Positions 1-6,734 are shown, numbered from the stretch's first letter. The stretch is 8,792 nt of DNA from Candidatus Aenigmatarchaeota archaeon (GCA_020343575.1 CP070801.1:562798-571589); one strand, 5' to 3'. Notes: a model not told the origin generated them from the sequence alone. Made by a program: numbers and translations.

Positions 1-719
1 AGGTTCTGAAATCTGCACAGGAATCAATTGATAAATGGATAGATGAAAATATACAAACCCTTAGTAAAAAAATATCTTCAGACATGGAGAAGCTTTCGAA
101 AAAAATAGAAGAAAAAGCAGAGAGCCTTAACAAAAAACTTTATTCAGATATAGAGAAAGTTAAGGGAGATCTGGATGAACACTCCGAATCAATATTGAAT
201 GTGAGAGAAAAATTATCTGTTTTGGATTCCCTTATTAAACAGTCAGAAGAACAGGAGAACGAAATATCAGGACTTAAGGAAAAGGTTCAGGTGCTAAATT
301 CCATGACCAAGGACTTCCCCAAAAAGTTTGATGAACAGGCAGGAGAACTGAAGGACCTTATGGGATCAAGCGGTTTCTTTACCAAGAGGATAGATTCCCT
401 AGATGGTGATTTGAACAACCTGAATGAAAAAATCGACTCAGGTAGCGAAAGAACAACAACCCTTGAGAAGGATTTCAAATCCAATTCTAAATCACTGGAA
501 AGGAGGCTTGATGGACTGGATAAGAGCCTTGCCAACATACAAAGCGGTTTACAAAGCTCATCTTTGGAAATAGGTGTTTTAAAGGAGAGACTGGATGATA
601 TAGAAAAAAGATTCGAAGACTCTGTAAAGAAAAGCCTGGAAGAAAAGCATCTTCTCAGGGAGGAGATGAAAAAGCAGGGTGAAAGAGTAGGAAGAATCCT
701 GAGGGAGCTGAGAGAATGA
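1..719 (+). CDS. Coiled-coil protein, C-terminal part (5' end outside the window)
   Basis: The reading frame is open from nt 3 to the TGA at 717-719, giving 238 visible residues. An ATG at 84 lies inside the frame, but the 27 codons before it encode the same kind of heptad-patterned Lys/Glu/Ser-rich helix, so I treat the gene as truncated by the window edge rather than starting there. The sequence is almost entirely predicted coiled coil: hydrophobic residues spaced 3-4 apart in a Lys/Glu/Asp/Ser background, no cysteine, and one proline (FPKKF, nt 318-332). There is no visible P-loop, membrane segment or enzyme motif. A unit at nt 450-467 (RTTTLE) resembles the R-x-x-x-L-E units repeated in the next gene, hinting at shared ancestry. 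The stop overlaps the next start as ATGA, so the two genes are probably one transcription unit with coupled translation. I do not recognise the family; a structural, scaffold or filament role is only inference. Confidence 0.75.
   Translation, partial: VLKSAQESIDKWIDENIQTLSKKISSDMEKLSKKIEEKAESLNKKLYSDIEKVKGDLDEHSESILNVREKLSVLDSLIKQSEEQENEISGLKEKVQVLNSMTKDFPKKFDEQAGELKDLMGSSGFFTKRIDSLDGDLNNLNEKIDSGSERTTTLEKDFKSNSKSLERRLDGLDKSLANIQSGLQSSSLEIGVLKERLDDIEKRFEDSVKKSLEEKHLLREEMKKQGERVGRILRELRE
701..706 (+). promoter_or_regulatory. Possible ribosome binding site for the 1058-aa coiled-coil gene
   Basis: GAGGGA lies about 9 nt before the ATG at 716, inside the end of the preceding gene. The region is purine-rich anyway, so the match to an archaeal Shine-Dalgarno site is modest. 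It matters because this start is the only one in the window with an upstream gene on the same strand, and termination-reinitiation at ATGA would benefit from it. Confidence 0.35.
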
Positions 720-3700
720 CAGAACTGGATGAGCTGGAGATTGGAATAAGTAGACTTAAGAAAACCTCTAATGAGCAGAAAAAAATCATAGAGGAATTGA
801 AGAAAGAAAGGTCTTTTCTGATAAGGAAGAACAATGAGATAGAAGATAACATAAAGAATATTCAAGGACAGATAAAACCAACAAAATCCGAGGTCAACGA
901 ACTTAAAAAGGAACTAAATGAGGTCGTAGTTCTTATAGAGGATATAATGAAAAAGGATTCAAAGTTCCAATCAATGCTTACTGAACAAAAATCAAATCTC
1001 TTTCTATTGAGATCAAGATTTGAAAAAGACATGGATAAGGCGCTTGATGATATTGAGGAAAGAATAAAGGAGAACAAGAGGATAGAACTGACAAGGTTTA
1101 ACGATCTGAAATCGAAGATGGAAAAATTGGCAGGGACGGAGGATCGGTTGAAGGATCAGGACAAAAGCCAAAAAATGATTATAGAAAAGCTAATTGAGGA
1201 TATTTCAAAAATACAGCAGACAGTCACCAGTCTGACGTCACAGAGATTCGATGTAGAGCTTGAAAATCTCAGCAAGAGGTTATCATCGGAAACAAAATCT
1301 CTGATGAAGCAGATCACAGAGAGCTCAGAAATTATAGTCGGACTCAAGGACAAACTTCAATACTTTGAGCCGGTTATAAAGAACCTCTCTAATTCTATGG
1401 AAAAAATTCAGCTGAATGAAGCAAGAAGAGAGGAGAATTTCAATAACATGGTGGGAAGACTCCAGGAGCTTCGGATAAGAACAGAAGACAGCATAAAATC
1501 TCTTAATGAAAAAATAACCCAGATTTCAAAGATAGAGGGGAATCTGGAAAGAAAGCTCCGCAAAGATAATGAGGCAATATTCAAGAGGCTTGGTTCAAGT
1601 TATGACGGACTGGATGAAAGACTGCAAATTTCTGAGAACTCTATATCTAAATTAGGTGAATCAATTAAGGGTCTTGGTAAAAGACTGGAAGATCAGTTAA
1701 TGCTGCTTAATGAAACTGGGAAGAGATTGACTGTTCTGGAGAGTGATGTGATAGAGCAGTCAAAAAGCCAGGAATCCCAATTTAAGGGTTTTAACAACAC
1801 CGTAAAGATTATTGATGATATCGAAAAGAGATTATTGAACTCAGAAAAAGTGATATCGCAATTGGGAGGATTGGTAGAAAGGATAGATGACCTAGAGAAG
1901 GAGTCAAAGAGAACAGATGATTTTGACAAGAGGCTATTGATCTCGGAAAATCTGATATCCCAGATAGAAAAATCTATCAAGGAAACCAAGAAGTTTGAAG
2001 AATCATATAAGAAGGATATTGAATCCAGATTCCAGAAAGCATTAAAAGACAGAACCAGGGAATTGGAAGCGAACCTGATTGGCGAATCAGAAAGTCTTAC
2101 AAAAGACATAAAGTCTCTAGCCAAGGACCTATCCTCAGAAAGAGAGAGGGTAGGTATTCTTGAACAAGAGAGGGAATTGATCAGAAAGGATATCTTAGGA
2201 GTAAAAGAACACCTTGAATCAACATTTCATCATACCTTGCAGGGAAGGGCCAAAGAGCTTGAAGCAGACATAATCACAAGATCTAATAGCCTAGATGAGG
2301 ACCTTAAATCCCTGGCCAAGGAAGTATCTTCAGGAAAAGAGAGAATAGTCGTTCTTGAAGAGGAACTTAAAAACCAGATCAAAGAACATCAATCCCAGAC
2401 GAAAAATTTGAATAGTCTAGCAGGGACCCTGGATGGTTTTGAGGAAAGGGTATTGAATTCCCAGAACTTCATGCAGAGGATGGATGATTCCGTCAGAGAT
2501 ATCGAATCTAGATTTCAGCAGGCTTTAAAAGATAGGACCAGGGAGCTGGAAGCAAGTTTGATAGGTAAATCAGAAAACCTAGTAAAGGACTTCAGAACCC
2601 TAGACAAGGAGGTATCCTTAGGAAAGGAGAGAATAACGGTTCTTGAGCAGGAACTGAAAAACCAGCTCAATGAGCGGAAATCGAAAAACAAAGAATTGAC
2701 TGACTTGTCGGAGAATCTACTGAGGCTAGAAGAAAGAATCTCGGATTACGAGAAACTGATTTCACATACAAGCGAGGCAGTCACAGAGATGAGAACAAGG
2801 ATCATGGATGAGGAGGGAATAGCAAAGAGGTTTGAAGAACAATCAAAGGTAATAGACAGGGTAACCAACGCTGGAAATAGGTTAACGATGCTTGAAGAAA
2901 GGTTGAAGGCTCAGTCAAGTGATCATGATCTGAGATTCAATGAACTGATAGGTGTTATAAAGGATCTCGAACTCGGGGAAACCAAGAGGATAGATGAATT
3001 CAACAGTTTTATTGAAAGATTCCAGGAGCTGAAAAGGAAAACAGAACATAATCTCACACTGTTCAATCAGAACGTGAAAAAACTATCAGATATCAAAAGT
3101 GAAATCAAAGCTGAGGTAAACAAAGACATTGAGAATAGAATAAAAGAATTTGGGTTGGACTCTGAAGATACTAAAAACAAGATTATTGCTACAGAGGAAC
3201 TGCTCGTACAGCTGAGAGATACGCTGGAAGAATTAGGACTGAATATGGATAGCTGGGCAGGAAAAACAAAATCCTTGGAAGTGGGATTGAAAAATCTGAC
3301 AGGAGAACTGACTTCTGAAAAAGAGATCAGAACGTCTCTTGAGCAGAGACTGAAGTCCCAAGAAAAGGGTAGGGAGCTCATGTTTGCCAACGTAAGCAAT
3401 CTGATGAGAGATATGGAATTAGGGGAGGCAAATAGGATAAGGGAATACAACAATTTTATAGCTAAATTTAGGGAAATGAGAACCAATGCCAATGAAGTCA
3501 TAAAATCACTCAAAAAGGAGAAAGAAGCCTTCAATAAGATGAGTGCAGGTTTCGCTGCCAAAGAAGTCAAGATTAATGAAAAAATCAATTCATTCGTAGA
3601 GGATACCAATAGCAGGATAAAAACCAATGAGGAAATGTATGATTCAGAGATGGATGCATTCAAAAATAAACTCGATGAGGTTATCAGGGAACTAATCGCA

Positions 3701-3892
3701 TTCAAAGAAATGCAGAAGGAGTCTTTAGGAGCGGCCAGGGAAACAACAGTACAAGATGCAGGGATACGGAAAAAAGAACCGACTGTATTAAGGGAACCTA
3801 AGGAACCGACGCCAATAAAAGTAGAAGAATCCGAGCCAGAGAAACCAGAAATATTAGCCAAAATAAAGAAATCAGAAAAAGACCTATTATAA
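716..3892 (+). CDS. Giant repetitive coiled-coil protein, 1058 aa
   Basis: Function unknown. The protein (roughly 120 kDa) has no signal peptide, membrane segment, Walker A/B motif or catalytic signature, so it is not an intact SMC or Rad50; a cytoplasmic rod is the simplest reading. Heptad-like hydrophobic spacing runs through nearly all of residues 1-1000. There is no cysteine and one tryptophan (W847). Prolines occur only at 55, 219 and in the tail, so residues 220-1021 could form one continuous rod. Internal repeats are clear: a block starting D-I-E-S-R-F at residues 434 and 595 with a diverged copy at 499; an E-x-x-R-x-x-E-F-N block at 235, 755 and 904; R-x-x-x-L-E units at 337, 478, 543, 639 and 722; and R-L/I/V-x-x-S-E-type units at 302, 372, 406, 578 and 674. 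The last ~40 residues are Pro/Glu/Lys-rich and probably flexible. The start is set by the ATGA overlap and an upstream GAGGGA. The 3' end overlaps the convergent kinase gene by 6 bp. Confidence 0.85.
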   Translation: MTELDELEIGISRLKKTSNEQKKIIEELKKERSFLIRKNNEIEDNIKNIQGQIKPTKSEVNELKKELNEVVVLIEDIMKKDSKFQSMLTEQKSNLFLLRSRFEKDMDKALDDIEERIKENKRIELTRFNDLKSKMEKLAGTEDRLKDQDKSQKMIIEKLIEDISKIQQTVTSLTSQRFDVELENLSKRLSSETKSLMKQITESSEIIVGLKDKLQYFEPVIKNLSNSMEKIQLNEARREENFNNMVGRLQELRIRTEDSIKSLNEKITQISKIEGNLERKLRKDNEAIFKRLGSSYDGLDERLQISENSISKLGESIKGLGKRLEDQLMLLNETGKRLTVLESDVIEQSKSQESQFKGFNNTVKIIDDIEKRLLNSEKVISQLGGLVERIDDLEKESKRTDDFDKRLLISENLISQIEKSIKETKKFEESYKKDIESRFQKALKDRTRELEANLIGESESLTKDIKSLAKDLSSERERVGILEQERELIRKDILGVKEHLESTFHHTLQGRAKELEADIITRSNSLDEDLKSLAKEVSSGKERIVVLEEELKNQIKEHQSQTKNLNSLAGTLDGFEERVLNSQNFMQRMDDSVRDIESRFQQALKDRTRELEASLIGKSENLVKDFRTLDKEVSLGKERITVLEQELKNQLNERKSKNKELTDLSENLLRLEERISDYEKLISHTSEAVTEMRTRIMDEEGIAKRFEEQSKVIDRVTNAGNRLTMLEERLKAQSSDHDLRFNELIGVIKDLELGETKRIDEFNSFIERFQELKRKTEHNLTLFNQNVKKLSDIKSEIKAEVNKDIENRIKEFGLDSEDTKNKIIATEELLVQLRDTLEELGLNMDSWAGKTKSLEVGLKNLTGELTSEKEIRTSLEQRLKSQEKGRELMFANVSNLMRDMELGEANRIREYNNFIAKFREMRTNANEVIKSLKKEKEAFNKMSAGFAAKEVKINEKINSFVEDTNSRIKTNEEMYDSEMDAFKNKLDEVIRELIAFKEMQKESLGAARETTVQDAGIRKKEPTVLREPKEPTPIKVEESEPEKPEILAKIKKSEKDLL
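1412..1486 (+). repeat. Internal coding repeat C, copy 1
   Basis: Residues 233-257 of the 1058-aa protein, with the pattern E-x-x-R-x-x-x-F-N-x-x-x-x-R-x-Q-E-L-x-x-x-T-E. The same pattern recurs without gaps at residues 755 and 904. This copy is the most distant of the three, 520 residues before copy 2. Confidence 0.6.
2015..2170 (+). repeat. Internal coding repeat A, copy 1
   Basis: Residues 434-485 of the 1058-aa coiled-coil protein. The block opens with D-I-E-S-R-F-Q and continues through K-D-R-T-R-E-L-E-A to an S-L-A-K-D-L-S-S stretch and an R-x-x-x-L-E unit. It is nearly identical to copy 3 in its first 20 residues, and the DNA is also clearly similar, so the duplication is younger than the general coiled-coil background. 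Confidence 0.7.
2210..2368 (+). repeat. Internal coding repeat A, copy 2 (diverged)
   Basis: Residues 499-551 of the 1058-aa protein. It aligns without gaps to copies 1 and 3 over more than 45 residues (H-L-E-S-T-F; A-K-E-L-E-A; L-K-S-L-A-K-E-V-S-S; K-E-R-I-x-V-L-E). The first half is more diverged, while the second half is closest to copy 3. It starts 65 residues after copy 1. Confidence 0.65.
2498..2665 (+). repeat. Internal coding repeat A, copy 3
   Basis: Residues 595-650 of the 1058-aa protein. It shares D-I-E-S-R-F-Q, A-L-K-D-R-T-R-E-L-E-A, L-I-G and S-E with copy 1, and K-E-V-S, G-K-E-R-I and V-L-E-x-E-L-K-N-Q with copy 2. That mosaic suggests stepwise duplication or gene conversion among the copies. 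It begins 96 residues after copy 2. Confidence 0.7.
2876..3085 (+). repeat. Internal coding repeat C, copy 2 (long duplication unit)
   Basis: Residues 721-790 of the 1058-aa protein. It aligns without gaps, at an offset of exactly 149 residues (447 bp), with residues 870-939. Shared landmarks are L-E-x-R-L-K-x-Q, a phenylalanine ten residues on, then E-L-G-E-x-x-R-I-x-E-F/Y-N-x-F-I-x-R/K-F-x-E. The match is far more specific than heptad spacing alone. Confidence 0.7.
3323..3532 (+). repeat. Internal coding repeat C, copy 3 (long duplication unit)
   Basis: Residues 870-939 of the 1058-aa protein, the partner of the copy at residues 721-790. The E-L-G-E-A-N-R-I-R-E-Y-N core is the best-conserved part. 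Conservation fades after about residue 925. Confidence 0.7.
3860..3880 (-). terminator. T-rich terminator candidate for the PfkB-family kinase
   Basis: Read on the minus strand, the bases just past the kinase stop codon are strongly T-rich (TTTTTCTGATTTCTTTATTT), beginning 7 nt after the stop. This fits a hairpin-free archaeal terminator. The tract sits in the last codons of the convergent coiled-coil gene, where it encodes Lys-rich residues, so the T-richness has a second explanation. Confidence 0.3.
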
Positions 3893-4807
3893 CTTACTTA
3901 TAAAATCTCTAACTTCACTTATAGTTGGTACAACTATTCCATGATTCTGAATTTTTCTCTCAGCAACGAAATTTCCAATCTTTAGACAGCTTTTCTCATC
4001 CTTTCCGTTAATAAAACCATAAATCCAGCCCGCATTAAAAACATCCCCAGCTGCCAAAGAATCTATGCATTTAACATCCTGTGCATTCTCCTTGAATGAT
4101 TTATTCTTAGAGAAATATGTAGCTCCATCCTTTCCCATTTTCAAGACTATTTTCTCTAACCCCGACTCATGTAGCTTCTTTACCCCCCTATTTACATTCG
4201 TTTCCTTCGTTACTCCATGAAGCTCTGTTTTGTTCAGAAACAAAAAATCTACATATGGGATATATTTTTGCAGAGTCTTCATCCACATATTGCTCTTATC
4301 AAAGCATAGATCAAACATTATTTTTACTCCTCTATTTTTGACTGTGCCCAAGAAGCCCCCAAGATCATTATGGAGATTTTTATGATGGAACAAACCAGGA
4401 ATAAAAAGTATATCATCCTTCAGAATTTCCTTTAACAAATCATCCTTAAATAGGTCTAATCTAAGTTCCTCTGTTGCCCCCTTGTTTGAAAGAATCCTCC
4501 TCTCACCGCTTTTATGAACCAAAACAATAGAATAACCGTTTATTTTGTCTGATCTGAAGAGGTTCGGTTTAACTCCAGATGACCAGAGTTCCCCTGTCAG
4601 GAATTCTGTAGAGAAATCATTTCCTACCACACTGAAAAAATAGACATTGATACCGAGTTTTCCCAATGCAACAGAAAAATTTGCACCATTCCCTCCAATG
4701 GAGAATTTGATGGAATCTATATTAAACTCCTGTCCCTCTCCTGGAATCTTATCAATGTTGCAGATTATGTCAAGATTCGTATCCCCCAAAACAAAAACTC
4801 TTTGCAT
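3887..4807 (-). CDS. PfkB/ribokinase-family carbohydrate or nucleoside kinase
   Basis: This 306-aa protein matches the normal size of ribokinase-fold kinases, which transfer the ATP (or ADP) gamma-phosphate to a sugar or nucleoside hydroxyl in the cytoplasm. The N-terminal strand V-F-V-L-G-D-T-N-L-D-I is followed by the first signature G-G-N-G-A-N at residues 38-43, the N-x-x-E metal/phosphate motif at N192-E195, and the second signature D-S-L-A-A-G-D at 249-255, where D255 is the expected catalytic base. In the second signature the common D-T-x-G-A-G-D glycine is alanine, a tolerated variant. Substrate cannot be read from sequence: ribokinase, 6-phosphofructokinase, KDG kinase and nucleoside kinase are all possible. 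It is divergent from triosephosphate isomerase across 98 bp, which makes a sugar-phosphate substrate attractive but unproven. Its 3' end overlaps the coiled-coil gene by 6 bp. The ATG at 4807 opens directly onto the family's first beta strand, supporting this start. Confidence 0.85.
   Translation of the reverse strand: MQRVFVLGDTNLDIICNIDKIPGEGQEFNIDSIKFSIGGNGANFSVALGKLGINVYFFSVVGNDFSTEFLTGELWSSGVKPNLFRSDKINGYSIVLVHKSGERRILSNKGATEELRLDLFKDDLLKEILKDDILFIPGLFHHKNLHNDLGGFLGTVKNRGVKIMFDLCFDKSNMWMKTLQKYIPYVDFLFLNKTELHGVTKETNVNRGVKKLHESGLEKIVLKMGKDGATYFSKNKSFKENAQDVKCIDSLAAGDVFNAGWIYGFINGKDEKSCLKIGNFVAERKIQNHGIVVPTISEVRDFISKL
3952..3956 (+). terminator. Weak T-run terminator candidate for the coiled-coil operon
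   Basis: A run of five T (then CTCT) lies 60 nt after the stop codon of the 1058-aa gene, inside the 3' end of the convergent kinase gene. Archaeal RNA polymerase can stop at such T tracts without a hairpin. The evidence is only composition and position. Confidence 0.2.
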
Positions 4808-4822
4808 AAAACCCCCAATATG

Positions 4823-4830
4823 TATTAAAA
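4823..4830 (-). promoter_or_regulatory. Possible TATA box for the PfkB-family kinase
   Basis: On the minus strand TTTTAATA is centred about 20 nt before the kinase ATG, somewhat closer than the usual 22-27 nt. A G5 run lies between it and the ATG. The assignment is tentative, and the whole intergenic region is AT-rich. Confidence 0.3.
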
Positions 4831-4867
4831 TTGTTTAGCAGACAGAAAAAGATTTTCGCTTGATTTG

Positions 4868-4876
4868 ATATTTATA
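4868..4876 (+). promoter_or_regulatory. TATA box for triosephosphate isomerase
   Basis: ATATTTATA is centred about 34 nt before the ATG at 4906, predicting a leader of only several nucleotides. The same nonamer serves as the probable TATA box of the gapN gene at 6735. GTGAT directly touches the ATG, too close to act as a Shine-Dalgarno site. Confidence 0.5.
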
Positions 4877-4905
4877 GAATCTGCACATATTCTTAAAAGA
4901 GTGAT

Positions 4906-5574
4906 ATGAAACCGATACTACTGATAAACCTTAAAGCCTACAAAGAGGGAACGGGTGAAAACGCCCTGAAACTCGCTAAAATTGCAGACTCCTTTGCTAG
5001 CGAAAATGTTGAGATCATTCTTGCAGTTCAGCCAGTGGATATAAAGCTCATCTCCGATAACGGTGGTTTAAAAGTATTTTCCCAGCATGTCGATCCGATA
5101 GGTTATGGGAAGTATACAGGATGGATTCTCCCTGAATCTATCAAACAGGCCGGTGCGTCGGGAACACTCCTAAACCATTCAGAAAGGAGAATGGAACCCG
5201 AAACTATCGAAAAATCCATAAAAAGATGCAAGGAATTGAAATTGACAACAGTTGTCTGTACACCAGCAGTAGAAGAAGGTGAAAGAATTGCTGAATTCGA
5301 ACCTGACTTTATAGCTTTTGAGAGCCCAGAACTCATTGGAACATTGAAATCTGTATCAAGATTGGAACCAGAGAGTGTGAAAAGATTTGTAGAGGCGGCT
5401 AAAAAAATAAACCCAAAAGTTATTCCTTTATGTGGAGCAGGGGTTGCAAATAGTGAAGATGTGAGGGCTGCAATTAAGTTAGGGACTTCAGGTGTTATAC
5501 TTGCAACAGCAGTTGTAAAATCCAGGAAACCTGAGAAAATCATAAGGGAACTGGTTGAGGGGTTCAGCAAATAA
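4906..5574 (+). CDS. tpiA: Triosephosphate isomerase (archaeal short type)
   Basis: Interconverts dihydroxyacetone phosphate and glyceraldehyde 3-phosphate in the cytoplasm. The 222-aa length matches archaeal enzymes, which are shorter than the ~250-aa bacterial/eukaryotic form. Catalytic residues are visible: Lys10 in I-N-L-K-A-Y, His91 in L-N-H-S-E-R-R, and Glu139 in F-E-S-P-E-L-I-G-T. The C-terminal phosphate-binding loops are C-G-A-G-V at 176-180 and the G-T-S-G-V-I-L-A-T-A-V-V-K segment from 193. The frame begins at the first ATG, with the catalytic lysine at position 10 as usual, so the start is secure. It is divergent from the PfkB-family kinase, and its stop is one base from that of the convergent aldolase/phosphatase. 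Its product feeds both neighbours: the aldolase/phosphatase condenses the two trioses, and GAPN oxidises glyceraldehyde 3-phosphate. Confidence 0.95.
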   Translation: MKPILLINLKAYKEGTGENALKLAKIADSFASENVEIILAVQPVDIKLISDNGGLKVFSQHVDPIGYGKYTGWILPESIKQAGASGTLLNHSERRMEPETIEKSIKRCKELKLTTVVCTPAVEEGERIAEFEPDFIAFESPELIGTLKSVSRLEPESVKRFVEAAKKINPKVIPLCGAGVANSEDVRAAIKLGTSGVILATAVVKSRKPEKIIRELVEGFSK

Positions 5575-5575
5575 A

Positions 5576-6679
5576 CTACTTCTTCTTTACTATCCTGAAC
5601 CTTCTATTGAGTTTTTTGAGAATCTCGACTATCCCCCCATATTCTAGTTCGCTGTAAGGAAGCATTGCAGGTCCTGAGAAACCCTGCTCCCTCATGTAAA
5701 CCGATTTCTTGGAAACCTTCTTCCTTATGTAGTCCCAGAAAGGATGGTCAAACGCATCCAGGGCTTCGGTGAACCTTCCCTTCTGGACGCAGAAGGCTGC
5801 ACAGCTTACCAGGGGAGGACCATCGAAGTAGGATGTCTGGTTTTCCAGCTTCACAGGCATGAGTGGCATGTTATGGGAACCCCTCATACCCCCACCTACG
5901 TAATGCCCCCTTGAAAACGCAGAAAGAACCTCTCCGGTTGCTGGGAAGTTTTTCTGAACCCTTACAAGCATAACAGGGTCGTCCTTTCCCGTGTACTTCC
6001 CGGCTATGTTATGAAGCCTTGTTGTGCTCACAACTGCTGCTATATCCCCATCCTTGTTGTATATACTCTCTACCACAAACCTTTCATTATCTCTGAGAAG
6101 AGCTGCTATCTCATACAAATCCTCAGGGGTTTTCAAATCAATTATTTTGTCTCCCCTGGTATACGAAACATCCATTATCCTGAACCTGAAACCTCTGCTA
6201 ATTTTAGGCGCGAGCAGAAGACCTGGGGTGTTCATCGGGTCTGCAAACGCGAGATAGAGAGGAAGGTTATAAGCACCAGGATCAGTCTTGTCGGCTGCAA
6301 AGAACAGAAACGGCTCATTGGGTCTTTCCTTAAACTCCATCTCACATACAGCGGGTCCCATACCCCTGACGTTGCCTGAGAAAGAAGATTTAAGCAGATC
6401 CTGCCCTGCTCCATAGAGTCCCTGCTTCTTTGCAATTTTTGTTCCCTCAACAAAAGCGTTCCATGCAAGCTTGTGTACCTCTTTGTTGTTTTTCCCCATT
6501 GTGTGGGACATTAGAATCGCGATGTCATCCCCTGTTGAGCTCACGTAAAAATCCTTCAGAAGCCTAGCTCCCTTCTTCTGGACATGAGTTATGACTGAGT
6601 TTACGATGGCTTGACTCGGTTTTATGTGGCCCCCCACCGAACCTATATCCGCCTTTATCACAGAAAGCGTAACCTTCAT
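5576..6679 (-). CDS. fbp: Bifunctional fructose-1,6-bisphosphate aldolase/phosphatase
   Basis: This 367-aa enzyme makes fructose 6-phosphate from dihydroxyacetone phosphate and glyceraldehyde 3-phosphate by aldol condensation followed by dephosphorylation in one remodelling active site. It is the one-way gluconeogenic enzyme of archaea and some deep bacteria. Signature blocks are present in order: A-D-I-G-S-V-G-G-H with D11 and H18, G-D-D at 50-52, Q93 in G-A-G-Q-D, the S-F-S-G-N-V-R-G block at 99-106, A-D-K-T-D-P-G-A-Y-N at 129-138, and Y-T-G-K-D-D at 229-234. In the last, K232 is the Schiff-base lysine, Y229 the catalytic tyrosine, and D233/D234 are Mg ligands by family analogy. R-G-S-H at 266-269 and F-D-G-P-P at 285-289 follow. 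In-frame ATGs at 6694 and 6766 are rejected as starts because the family begins M-K-x-T-x-S-V-I-K-A-D and a TATA box sits 26 nt before 6679. It is divergent from gapN. Confidence 0.95.
   Translation of the reverse strand: MKVTLSVIKADIGSVGGHIKPSQAIVNSVITHVQKKGARLLKDFYVSSTGDDIAILMSHTMGKNNKEVHKLAWNAFVEGTKIAKKQGLYGAGQDLLKSSFSGNVRGMGPAVCEMEFKERPNEPFLFFAADKTDPGAYNLPLYLAFADPMNTPGLLLAPKISRGFRFRIMDVSYTRGDKIIDLKTPEDLYEIAALLRDNERFVVESIYNKDGDIAAVVSTTRLHNIAGKYTGKDDPVMLVRVQKNFPATGEVLSAFSRGHYVGGGMRGSHNMPLMPVKLENQTSYFDGPPLVSCAAFCVQKGRFTEALDAFDHPFWDYIRKKVSKKSVYMREQGFSGPAMLPYSELEYGGIVEILKKLNRRFRIVKKK
5579..5617 (+). terminator. T-rich terminator candidate for tpiA
   Basis: A pyrimidine-rich tract (CTTCTTCTTT, 5579-5588) starts 5 nt after the tpiA stop, and a run of six T follows at 5612-5617. 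Both lie inside the 3' end of the convergent aldolase/phosphatase gene. The first tract also encodes that protein's Lys-rich C-terminus, so it may be coincidental. Confidence 0.3.
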
Positions 6680-6701
6680 AAATAAATATTCCATTCTGGG
6701 C

Positions 6702-6709
6702 TTATATAA
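6702..6709 (-). promoter_or_regulatory. TATA box for the aldolase/phosphatase (leaderless)
   Basis: The palindromic TTATATAA is centred about 26 nt before the ATG whose A is at 6679, placing transcription start at or next to the start codon. No Shine-Dalgarno site is present. The spacing also argues for 6679 over the in-frame ATG at 6694. Confidence 0.6.
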
Positions 6710-6734
6710 TTTTAGGATTGGTCCCAGGTCTGAA

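Noticed and set aside
84..719. Start of the first coiled-coil gene at the ATG at 84
   Set aside because: The frame is open to nt 3 and the upstream codons continue the same coiled-coil pattern, with no promoter or ribosome site before 84.
3067..3861. Long minus-strand open frame opposite the coiled-coil gene, and similar ones at 287-865 and 1693-2124
   Set aside because: They are Ser/Leu/Phe-rich mirror images of Lys/Glu-rich codons with no motif, no promoter and no ribosome site.
716..3892. SMC or Rad50-like ATPase
   Set aside because: No Walker A, signature or Walker B motif is visible at either end; only the rod-like composition is similar.
716..3892. Archaeal hook (hamus) or S-layer surface protein, suggested by the ~120 kDa size
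   Set aside because: There is no signal peptide or beta-rich sequence; the protein is almost wholly predicted helix and looks cytoplasmic.
4890..4906. Thermococcales glycolytic motif (TATCAC-N5-GTGATA) at the tpiA start
   Set aside because: Only the GTGATA half is present; the bases at the expected position of the other half (TTCTTA) do not match.
6011..6468. Small open frames inside the aldolase/phosphatase gene on both strands
   Set aside because: The aldolase/phosphatase frame has full-length conserved motifs through this region, and the alternatives show no recognisable domain.
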